Source of the DNA: QHVT01 sp036389275
GTDB taxonomy: Bacteria > Acidobacteriota > Thermoanaerobaculia > Gp7-AA8
Length of the DNA: 64,000 bases
Assembly: GCA_036389275.1 (NCBI GenBank)
Contig: DASVQE010000033.1
Coordinates: 1-64,000 of the forward strand
Direction: 5' to 3'
The translations under genes and the position numbers were made by a program. Shown in pieces: positions 24,773 through 32,113 of the stretch. Each line of letters starts with the position of its first letter. The first letter of the stretch is position 1. Under the pieces are notes generated by a model, which saw nothing but the letters and a program-made list of their open reading frames with translations, was not told the origin of the DNA and did not search any database.

Positions 24773-27718
24773 ATGATGCTCCGACTTCGCCTCGCACTCC
24801 TCACACTGCTGGCGGCGCTCGCGCCTGCCGCGCTGCACGCCCAGCTCACGCTCGTCGACGTCATTCCGCAGATGCAGAGCGACGAGACCTACCAGAACGC
24901 CGAGACCAACATCACCGTCGATCCGGCCCATCCGAACACGGTGGTGGTGACCTCGTTCACCGGCATGCGTCCCACCGCCACCAACGCGCCGGTCTTCGTC
25001 TCCTTCGACGGCGGCCAGAACTGGAACGCGAACGAGATCGTGCCGAGCACGCTCAACAACTGGATCTCGACCTTCGACATCAGCGTCCGCTTCGCCGGCT
25101 CGAGCGGCTTCCTCTACGCCGGGCTGCTGCAGGCCACCGGCTCGCCGGGCATCCACTTCCGGATGGCGCGCACGAACGATGCGAACCTGAACACCGTCAT
25201 GCCGACGTTCTTTCCGCGCGACTCGCCCGACCAGCCGTTCGCCGCCGCGGCCACGGTGATGGGTTGGTTCGATCCGGGGAAAGACCGCGTCTACATCGGC
25301 AGCGACGACTTCGGCGTGCCGACCACGCGCTCGACCGTCGACTACACGCTCGACGCGAGCATCGCCGCGCCGGTGAACAACACCGTGCGCGTCGAGACCA
25401 CCACGCCCGGCTCCGGCCGCGACGGACATCAGTGCCGCCCGGCCATCCATCCGGACGGCACCGTCTACGTCGCCTTCGTGCGCTGGAACGACGGCGTGCC
25501 GAACGCCGACGTGGTGGTCGTGCGCGACGACAACTGGGGCCAGGGCTCGCCCGCCTTCCAGTCGCTGATGAACGGCATGAACGTCGGCGTCTCGGTAGTC
25601 TCGAACGTCCCCATCCCCAACCCCGACCTCGGCCTGCAGCGCACCGGCGGCAATCTCGCCATCGCCGTCGATCCGCGCGACTCGCAGTCGGTCTACGTCT
25701 CGTACGAAGACCATCAGGGCGGCGACACGACCACGCTGCACCTGCGCCACTCGGCCGACGGCGGCGCGACCTGGCCGGGCGGCGATCTGCTCACGGTGCA
25801 CAACGCCCACAACACCGCCATCGCCGTCAACAGCCACGGCCGCATCGGCATGCTCTATCAACAGCTCGTCGCCTGCGGCATGGCGCAGTGCTGGGAAACG
25901 CACCTGCGCCGCTCCGACGACGGCATGAGTTGGAACGATCTGATGCTGGCGCGCTTCACCGACGGCACGCCGGCGCGCGACTACTGGCCGTATCTCGGCG
26001 ACTACGACGACCTGCGAGCGGTCGGCAAAGACTTCGTCGGCGTCTTCTCCTCCGCGAACATTCCCGACACCGCGAACTTCGCGCCCGGCGTGCAGTTCAA
26101 CCGCAATGCGAACTGGATGACGCACCAGCTCCTCGGCAACGACGGCACGACCGTGGTCAACACGTCGATCGATCCCTTCTACTTCCGCACGAACGAGGTG
26201 GCCGCGACCGACGACTACTACGTGCGCGACTGGACCGACGGCGCGGGCGTGCACGACGAAGGCGCCGAGCCGTCGACGCACGACGCCTTCTACACGACTG
26301 CCGACGTCTGGAACCGCCGCACGAACGATCCGTCTCCGTTCAACGGCGCCGACCAGCCGGTGAACCAGCGCGCGCAGCCGATGGCCATGGGGACGAACTT
26401 CGCGTTCGCGCGCATCTCGCGCAACGCGCACACGAACGTGGGCAGCGTCTCCGCGCACTTTTTGTATTCCGACGGCGGCGTCGGCGTGAACTTCGAAGAC
26501 GCCGGCACCACCGTCATTCCCTTCACCGCCGCCGACAGCGCCATCACGCCGGCCGCGGGCGCCGGCGTGACCTGGAACCTGCCCTCGGGCGCGTCGAATC
26601 ACGTCTGCCTCGCGGTCGAGATCGACGGCGGCGCGAGCGATCCGATGATCGCGCCGTCGCTGCTGCACCGCGCACCCGGCTGGCCCGAGACCGACCTCTC
26701 CATCGTCCTCGACAACAACAAGGCGCAGCGCAACATGGAGGTCTACGACGGCAACGGCGGCAACACGCCGTCGCCCGCGTACGCCGTCATCCACAACGCG
26801 TCGCTCGAGGTGCGCGACATGATCGTCGGCGTGGCGGTGCCGCGCGGCATGACCCCGAAGATCGGCATCGTCGGCGGCCAGGCGCGCGAGCTGAAGGCGA
26901 CGGCGGCGGGACGGACGTTCGTGCTGCCGCGCATGCTGCCGGGCGAGAACCGCTGGATCTCGGTGGAGCTGCCGTTCCCGTCGAAGGAAGGCGCGCTCTC
27001 GGAGCCGGTGCTGATCTACGAGATCGCCGCCAATCAGCGCGTGAACGGCTACGGCATCGCCGCGCGGCGCGTGAGCGACGCAGCGGCGATCCGCGACAAC
27101 CTCGATCAGCAGTTGGCGGTGCTCGACCGCTTCGGCGCGTTCGGCGACGACCAGTGCCGCAAGGCGGCGCGCACGACGATGGACAAGCAGGACTACGCGA
27201 GCGCGGTCCAGCCGCTGGCCGCTTGCGCGATGCGTTTCGTGGAGAAAGCCGGCAGCGATCCGTTCGGCGTGCGCGAAGCGGCGGCCGCGCTTTCGAGTGC
27301 GACCACCGATCGCGAGCGCTCCTCGGCGCATCTGTCGCTGCTCAACCGCCTCGATGCGTTCCAGACCATGCAGCAGAAGGCGCAGGGCGATCCGGCCGAC
27401 ATCGCCCAGATGGTGGCGCTGCAGCGTGCGCTCTATCGCCGCGCGTCGCTGCGCAGGCTCGACGTCGCGAAGGCCATCGTCGAGGAAAGCACGCGCTTCC
27501 TCGAGCTGGCGAACACGCGCGAGCCGCTGGCCAGGCCATACGAGTCGCTGCTCCGCGGCCAGCTGGAGGCATTCGCGCGCACGTTCGAGTTCCTCGGCAA
27601 ACCGGCGGCGATGGCGCGCGCATTCGACGCGCTCCGCTCCGCGCCTTCCGATCCGCGGGCGCTCGAGCGCGCGCACCGCGACTTCCTGCTCGCGCTGCAG
27701 GACGCGGCGCGGGAATGA
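24773..27718 (+). CDS. Large secreted BNR/sialidase-like propeller protein
   Basis: About 981 residues with a signal peptide (LRLALLTLLAALAPAALHA). The N-terminal 600 residues form a BNR/Asp-box-type propeller, with VFVSFDGGQNWNANEI, LRHSADGGATWPGG and LRRSDDGMSWNDL. A beta-sandwich (about 600-800) and a helical C-terminus (820-980) follow. Asp-box propellers occur in glycosidases and in adhesive exoproteins; catalytic residues of true sialidases were not identified. Start choice: AAAGGA lies 6-7 nt before ATG 24773. The alternative ATG 24752 overlaps the upstream stop (ATGA), so either could be used. Confidence 0.75.
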   Translation: MMLRLRLALLTLLAALAPAALHAQLTLVDVIPQMQSDETYQNAETNITVDPAHPNTVVVTSFTGMRPTATNAPVFVSFDGGQNWNANEIVPSTLNNWISTFDISVRFAGSSGFLYAGLLQATGSPGIHFRMARTNDANLNTVMPTFFPRDSPDQPFAAAATVMGWFDPGKDRVYIGSDDFGVPTTRSTVDYTLDASIAAPVNNTVRVETTTPGSGRDGHQCRPAIHPDGTVYVAFVRWNDGVPNADVVVVRDDNWGQGSPAFQSLMNGMNVGVSVVSNVPIPNPDLGLQRTGGNLAIAVDPRDSQSVYVSYEDHQGGDTTTLHLRHSADGGATWPGGDLLTVHNAHNTAIAVNSHGRIGMLYQQLVACGMAQCWETHLRRSDDGMSWNDLMLARFTDGTPARDYWPYLGDYDDLRAVGKDFVGVFSSANIPDTANFAPGVQFNRNANWMTHQLLGNDGTTVVNTSIDPFYFRTNEVAATDDYYVRDWTDGAGVHDEGAEPSTHDAFYTTADVWNRRTNDPSPFNGADQPVNQRAQPMAMGTNFAFARISRNAHTNVGSVSAHFLYSDGGVGVNFEDAGTTVIPFTAADSAITPAAGAGVTWNLPSGASNHVCLAVEIDGGASDPMIAPSLLHRAPGWPETDLSIVLDNNKAQRNMEVYDGNGGNTPSPAYAVIHNASLEVRDMIVGVAVPRGMTPKIGIVGGQARELKATAAGRTFVLPRMLPGENRWISVELPFPSKEGALSEPVLIYEIAANQRVNGYGIAARRVSDAAAIRDNLDQQLAVLDRFGAFGDDQCRKAARTTMDKQDYASAVQPLAACAMRFVEKAGSDPFGVREAAAALSSATTDRERSSAHLSLLNRLDAFQTMQQKAQGDPADIAQMVALQRALYRRASLRRLDVAKAIVEESTRFLELANTREPLARPYESLLRGQLEAFARTFEFLGKPAAMARAFDALRSAPSDPRALERAHRDFLLALQDAARE

Positions 27719-27738
27719 GGCTCGGATGAGGTGAGTTC

Positions 27739-27768
27739 TTGCAGGCGCCGGGCGGGCTGCGGTATCGT
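27739..27768 (+). promoter_or_regulatory. Promoter of tRNA-Val(GAC)
   Basis: TTGCAG (27739-27744), an 18-bp spacer and TATCGT (27763-27768). The tRNA begins 18 nt after the -10 box. Confidence 0.6.
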
Positions 27769-27786
27769 CTGGCGCCTCACAGGGAC

Positions 27787-27863
27787 AGTCCCCTAGCTCA
27801 GCTGGTTAGAGCGCCACCTTGACACGGTGGAGGTCAGCGGTTCGAGTCCGCTGGGGACTACCA
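27787..27863 (+). tRNA. tRNA-Val (anticodon GAC)
   Basis: A 77-nt cloverleaf. The acceptor AGTCCCC/GGGGACT pairs perfectly. D-arm GCTCAGCTGGTTAGAGC, anticodon loop TTGACAC with anticodon GAC, T-arm CAGCGG-TTCGAGT-CCGCTG, discriminator A and encoded CCA. This is the second valine isoacceptor in the window. Confidence 0.96.
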
Positions 27864-27930
27864 TCCTTCCTCTTCCCGCTCCCCCGATTCGCCGGTCACG
27901 TCCTTTGCAAAGCACCACGCAGGAGGACGT

Positions 27931-28386
27931 ATGGCCAAAGGAGAAAAAGGGAGCGGCTCATCCCGCAAACGGAGCGGCGGCAGCGGTCACGTGCTGCGCA
28001 ACGTGGTCACGGGCGCCGCGGCCACCGAGACGCTGATCGATCTGGTCGACCGCCTCGGACTCGTCGACATCGTGCTCGGCCGCGTGAAGTCGCGCATCGA
28101 GGAGACCGACGTCGACGACTTCTTCGACGACGTGGCGGATTACCTCAAGCGCAACCCGGAGGTGCTCGTGGTCGGCCTCGGCGCGGTGACGCTCGCCACC
28201 GGCATGCTGGTCTGGCTCAACTCGCGCCGCGAATGGGACGGCTACGAGCGCCGCAAGGCCGCCAGCAGCTCGCGCGCGATGAGCGATGCCGACGATGACT
28301 TCGACGACGACGACGGCGGCGGCGAGGATGAAGAAGTGACCGCCACGCGCACGCCCGGACGGGTCAAGCGCACGCGGCCCGCGTAA
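27931..28386 (+). CDS. Small membrane-anchored protein with acidic tail
   Basis: A 151-residue protein: a basic Gly/Ser/Lys N-terminus (1-22), a helical region (25-75), one membrane helix (about 76-94, VLVVGLGAVTLATGMLVWL), then an Asp/Glu-rich segment (DDDFDDDDGGGEDEE) and a basic end. AGGAGG lies four bases before the ATG. The layout recalls DUF883/ribosome-anchor-like proteins but no family is recognised. It is convergent with the M4 peptidase gene with no spacer. Confidence 0.7.
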   Translation: MAKGEKGSGSSRKRSGGSGHVLRNVVTGAAATETLIDLVDRLGLVDIVLGRVKSRIEETDVDDFFDDVADYLKRNPEVLVVGLGAVTLATGMLVWLNSRREWDGYERRKAASSSRAMSDADDDFDDDDGGGEDEEVTATRTPGRVKRTRPA

Positions 28387-29499
28387 TCAGACCAGGTACG
28401 GCAGTTCGGCCGCCGCCATCGGCGGCTCGAACTGCGCGCGGTCGAAGCCCGTCCGCACATCCATCCCTACCGCCTTCCATCCTTCCTGCACCGCCTGCTG
28501 CGGCCCGCTGCGGATGCCGTAGAGCGCCGCTGCGGCGCGCGACGTGGCCTCGGCGCACTGCTGGAAGTTCGCGCGCGGGCCGAGCTCGCGCGTGAGCGCG
28601 CGATACCAGATGCGGCCGGCGATCTCCCACGCGTAGCCGCCGAGGAGCGTGGCCGTGACGTAGAAGGCATGGTTGGGGATGCCGGAGTTGACGTGCACGC
28701 CGCGGTCGTCGCCGGAGCTGCGCACGAAATGGCGCATGTGCGACGGCTGCGGATCGTCGCCGAGGATGCGGTCGTCGTAGGCCTTGCCGGGCGCTTTCAT
28801 CGAGCGGATGGCTACGCCGCACACGCGTTCGGTGAAGAGCTCTTCGCCGACGAGCCAGGTCGCTTGCGACGCCTTCTGACGCAGGCGGTACTGCTTGACC
28901 AGCACGCCGAAGACGTCGGCGAAGTGCTCGCCGAGGGCGCCGCACTGGCCGCTCGCGCCGAGGCCGGCGGTGCATTGGATGATGCCGTGCGTGAGCTCGT
29001 GCGCGATCACCTCGAGCGAGCCGGTGAAGCGCCGAAAGTACTTGCCGTCGCCGTCGCCGTAGACCATCTGCGCGCCGTTCCAATGCGCGTTGTTGAAATG
29101 CTCGCCGAAGTGCACGGTCGAATCGAGGCGGAGGCCGTGATCGTCGATGGAGCGGCGTCCGTAGACGCGGCGGAAAAAGTCGTACGTCGCGCCGGCGCCT
29201 TCGTAGGCCTCGTTCACCGCGACGTCGCGCACGCGGCGCTCGCCTTCGCCGCGCACGTGCAAGCCCGGCAGCTCGCGCGTGTTGCGCGCGTCGAAGACGG
29301 TGCGGCGCTTCGTCGCGCGCGGCAGCAGCAGCGGCCCGGCCACGACCGCGGTGGCGGCGCGCTCCTGCCGCAGCGACTGCAGCTCGAGCGCCGCTAGTGC
29401 GCGCGCACGATCCTCCTCATCACCGCGCGCGGCGATGCTGCGCAAGAGGTACGGCGGAACGACGCTGCAGATCGGGATGCAGCAAGGATAGGCCTGCAC
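28387..29499 (-). CDS. Protealysin-like M4 (thermolysin-family) metallopeptidase
   Basis: About 370 residues. The short pro-region contains CSVVPPYLLRSIAARGD, the conserved PPYLLRxIA pro-motif of protealysin-type M4 enzymes. The catalytic domain has the zinc motif HELTHG (about 167-172), the downstream third ligand in GALGEHFADVFG, and NSGIPNHAFY and SGDDRGVHVNSG in the C-terminal domain with the active His. There is no classical signal peptide, as usual for protealysins. The likely start is GTG 29499, but upstream sequence gives no ribosome site. Protealysin-like enzymes are often secreted late or act in interbacterial and host contexts. Confidence 0.88.
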   Translation of the reverse strand: MQAYPCCIPICSVVPPYLLRSIAARGDEEDRARALAALELQSLRQERAATAVVAGPLLLPRATKRRTVFDARNTRELPGLHVRGEGERRVRDVAVNEAYEGAGATYDFFRRVYGRRSIDDHGLRLDSTVHFGEHFNNAHWNGAQMVYGDGDGKYFRRFTGSLEVIAHELTHGIIQCTAGLGASGQCGALGEHFADVFGVLVKQYRLRQKASQATWLVGEELFTERVCGVAIRSMKAPGKAYDDRILGDDPQPSHMRHFVRSSGDDRGVHVNSGIPNHAFYVTATLLGGYAWEIAGRIWYRALTRELGPRANFQQCAEATSRAAAALYGIRSGPQQAVQEGWKAVGMDVRTGFDRAQFEPPMAAAELPYLV

Positions 29500-29528
29500 G
29501 CGCGAAAGTGCACGTGCAGACTCGTACC

Positions 29529-31913
29529 CTACTGCGTGACCGTCATCGGAATGTCGATCTTCTCGAGCTGGCCGCAGCCGTTCGCGTACGACACGCGCAG
29601 CGTGAAGATGCCGGCGCCGTGCGTGTCGTGGAGCGTGCCGGTGCAGCGGCCGCCGCCGCAGCTGAAGCCGTTGAAGTCGGCGCGGCGCGCGGCGTCGGTG
29701 ATGTCCCAGAGGAAGACCTCGAACGAGCTGGAGGTCGATTGCAGCGTGACGTTGATCGAGCCGCCCGGCCGGATGGTCGTGCCGCTCGTCTGCACCGTCG
29801 CTTTGATCGACGGGCGGCTGTAGTACTTCCAGGAGTCGGTGTTGTTGAAGTTGCACTCGCCGTCGGGATAGGTGGCGACGACGCTCACCCTCGCGGGATG
29901 CAAATACTCGGTGACCGTGGTCGTGTACGTGATCGACGGGGTGCCCTGGCCGGAGACGATCGTGCCGCTCTCCAGCGTCCAGGTGACGACCGCTTTCGGG
30001 TTCATCGGCCCGAGCGTCATGGTGCCGCGGCCGTCGCAGGCGGCGAGCGGAGAAACGTCGTCGTGCACGATGCGTGGCTGCGGACGGTACGACACGTGCG
30101 CCACCGGCTGCGGGATCGTCAGCTCGCAGTCGTAGTCGGTGGCCCGCACCATCCGCACATCCTCGGAGTACGACGTCGTGTTGTACGACCGCCAGACGAT
30201 GGCGGTGGCTTCGTTCGTGGTGACCTTCGACACGGCGCCGTCCGCCCAGTACACGGTCAGCGGAGGCTCGCTCGACATGAGCACGCCAATCGCGTTCTCG
30301 CGAGTGGTCGAGCAGAACACGTCTTTGATGAACGTCGCCTTCGGCGGCTGGCGAATGTAGAGCGAGCGCGATTCGGCGAGGCCGAGGGTGCAGTCCGCGT
30401 CGGCGAGATTTGAGATGTAAAGACCACCCTCGCGGAGAGTGCCGGGATAGGCCAGCTCTTTTTCGTTCGTCGTGAACGCGCCGCCGTAAGACCAGTTGCC
30501 GCTGAACGGCGGCCTGCCGGTGAAACGCGCCACCACTTTGCCGTTCGTGCAACTGCCGCCGATCGCGGAGAGCACGGCCGTCGGCGCGAAGTTGTCGATG
30601 CGCGCGGTCTTGGTCACGCTGCCGCGGCAGGAGGCATCGCGAAAGTCTTCGATGCTGTAGCCGCCGGTGACGGTGAAGTCGTGCGAGAGCGTCGTCTCGC
30701 TGGTCTCGAACGATTTCCCATCCGACCAGCGGCCGCGGAACGGCGGCGTGCCGGTGAACGTGGCCACGACCGTCGCTTTGAAGCAATCATGGCTGGCCAG
30801 CGCGACCGACGCGGTCGGCGCGGCGGTGGTGCAGACCGCGTGCGGCACGACGGTGATGTCGCGCGTGGCGCGCGCGGAGCAGCCGGCACCGGCGGTGATG
30901 TCGACGCGCAGGCGCACGTTGGTGGCGATGTCGTCCGCTTTCACTTCGATGCTGCGGGTGCTCGCGCCGGAGCGGATCGTGCCGCCGTCGACGTGCCACG
31001 CGACCGTCTGCCCGAGGCTAACGTCGGTGGAGGCGGTGAAGAGCGAGCCGGCGTCGACGGAGGCGGGCGCGGTGATGCGCGGCGTCTTCACGCCGCAGCC
31101 GGAGACGTCGAGATCGGCGGCGCGCACGGCGGTCGCGCAGTTCGCGGCGCCGCCCTGCGTCTGCCCGACGCTGCGACGCCGTCCGCCGCCGCGCGTGCCG
31201 ATCGAAGGCGCGTAGCTCGCGCGCAGCTCGACGTGCTTCGCGCCGCCGCTCGTCGGCGTCCAACTGTAGCTGCGCACCGCGCCGCCGAGGACGATCGGCG
31301 CGTCGAAATCGGTCCCGGTGAGAAGCTGCGTGGCCGGCTCCGCGCCGGCGGCGTAAGTCCAGTTGATGATGACCGGCTGATCGGCCGCGGCGCCCGGCGG
31401 CATCGTCAGCGTGTCGATCGCCAGCGGCTCGCGGATGGCGATCACCGCTTCCGACGCGCAGCCGTTCACGCGCAGCGTCACGTGCGCGGTTGGACCATTG
31501 CCGAGGCTCAGCACGATGCGATTCGTGCCGGCGCCGCCGGCGATGGTCGCGCCTTCGACGCTCCAGTCGTACGCGCCATCACTGGACGCCGACACGGCCA
31601 CGGTGGCGGTGCCGAGGCGGCAGCCGAAACGCGGAGCCTCGAGCGCGACGGCGTCGCAGGCGTTGCTGACGATGCGCTGCGTGGTGTCGTCGGCGGAGAA
31701 CGCCGCGAGCGGCAGCGGCGCGTCGACCGACGGCGTCGCGCACGGCAGCGCGAGATCGGCGACGTCGCCCGGCGCCACTTGCGCGACGCGCAGCTCCGCG
31801 CCGCAGGCGACGCGCGCCTCGACCGCTTCCGCATGCGGGTTGTACAGGCGGAGCGATGCATCGGTGGATAGAGAAAGGAGAGCGGCCGCCGTCAGCGTGA
31901 CGATTGGTAGCAT
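29529..31913 (-). CDS. Large secreted cysteine-containing Ig-like/PKD-like repeat protein
   Basis: A 794-residue protein with a signal peptide (MLPIVTLTAAALLSLS). It has about eight beta-sandwich-like modules, several opening with a PP motif and GxW (TPPFRGRWSDGKSFET, RPPFSGNWSYGGAFTT, EPPLTVYWADGAVSKV), so at least three are clear internal repeats. Cysteines are regularly spaced between modules. No catalytic motif is seen, and it ends without an anchor. It is probably an extracellular adhesin-like or structural protein, though the family is not recognised. It is divergent from the thrS leader, with 58 bp between the two start codons. Confidence 0.75.
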   Translation of the reverse strand: MLPIVTLTAAALLSLSTDASLRLYNPHAEAVEARVACGAELRVAQVAPGDVADLALPCATPSVDAPLPLAAFSADDTTQRIVSNACDAVALEAPRFGCRLGTATVAVSASSDGAYDWSVEGATIAGGAGTNRIVLSLGNGPTAHVTLRVNGCASEAVIAIREPLAIDTLTMPPGAAADQPVIINWTYAAGAEPATQLLTGTDFDAPIVLGGAVRSYSWTPTSGGAKHVELRASYAPSIGTRGGGRRRSVGQTQGGAANCATAVRAADLDVSGCGVKTPRITAPASVDAGSLFTASTDVSLGQTVAWHVDGGTIRSGASTRSIEVKADDIATNVRLRVDITAGAGCSARATRDITVVPHAVCTTAAPTASVALASHDCFKATVVATFTGTPPFRGRWSDGKSFETSETTLSHDFTVTGGYSIEDFRDASCRGSVTKTARIDNFAPTAVLSAIGGSCTNGKVVARFTGRPPFSGNWSYGGAFTTNEKELAYPGTLREGGLYISNLADADCTLGLAESRSLYIRQPPKATFIKDVFCSTTRENAIGVLMSSEPPLTVYWADGAVSKVTTNEATAIVWRSYNTTSYSEDVRMVRATDYDCELTIPQPVAHVSYRPQPRIVHDDVSPLAACDGRGTMTLGPMNPKAVVTWTLESGTIVSGQGTPSITYTTTVTEYLHPARVSVVATYPDGECNFNNTDSWKYYSRPSIKATVQTSGTTIRPGGSINVTLQSTSSSFEVFLWDITDAARRADFNGFSCGGGRCTGTLHDTHGAGIFTLRVSYANGCGQLEKIDIPMTVTQ

Positions 31914-31956
31914 GGATGGATTTCCGGAGTTCCGCTCACGGTAACATACGGTTTGC

Positions 31957-31962
31957 TATACT
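31957..31962 (+). promoter_or_regulatory. -10 box TATACT of the thrS attenuator transcript
   Basis: TATACT ends 9 nt before the ATG of the leader peptide. The transcript should begin at about 31969, almost at the leader start codon. No strong -35 was found. Confidence 0.6.
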
Positions 31963-31971
31963 TTCCAACCC

Positions 31972-32037
31972 ATGACTCGCACGACCACGACCGGACAGAC
32001 GCGAACGACCGGCTCTCGCCAGTCGCCCTGTCGCTGA
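31972..32037 (+). CDS. Threonine-rich leader peptide of thrS (21 residues)
   Basis: A short open frame with 8 Thr codons among the first 13 (codons 2, 4-7, 10, 12, 13) and four Arg codons, ending at TGA 32037. It starts MTRTTTTGQTRTTG. It is preceded by TATACT and followed by an antiterminator/terminator pair and then thrS. Its last codons (18-21) form the 5' strand of the antiterminator. It has the layout of the E. coli thr-operon leader peptide and of pheM ahead of pheST. When Thr-tRNA is scarce, a ribosome stalling on the Thr codons would leave the antiterminator free. There is no ribosome site, consistent with a leaderless start. The peptide itself should have no further function. Confidence 0.8.
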   Translation: MTRTTTTGQTRTTGSRQSPCR

Positions 32038-32079
32038 TCGCTCGAGCAAATCCGAACTGCCAGATCGCGAAGACAGGGC
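32025..32079 (+). promoter_or_regulatory. Antiterminator of the thrS attenuator
   Basis: GCCCTGTC (32025-32032, inside leader-peptide codons 18-21) pairs perfectly with GACAGGGC (32072-32079). The helix can extend through GC-T-GATC (32033-32039) with GATC-GC (32063-32068), giving about 14 pairs with small bulges. The 3' strand is the 5' arm of the terminator, so the two folds exclude each other. Confidence 0.75.
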
Positions 32080-32098
32080 TCACCACCCTGTCTTTTTT
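32071..32098 (+). terminator. Attenuator terminator upstream of thrS
   Basis: AGACAGGG (32071-32078) and CCCTGTCT (32086-32093) form a perfect 8-bp stem with loop CTCACCA, followed by six T (32093-32098). It lies 16 nt before the thrS start codon and would stop transcription before thrS unless the antiterminator forms. Confidence 0.88.
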
Positions 32099-32113
32099 GT
32101 TTTGAGGTCAATG

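Noticed and set aside
24269..27676. Long - strand frame opposite the BNR exoprotein
   Set aside because: Antisense shadow; the sense strand has a signal peptide and Asp boxes.
31957..32113. T-box riboswitch upstream of thrS
   Set aside because: The leader is only about 145 nt with no specifier-loop domain or T-box core sequence; the Thr-rich ORF explains the structure better.
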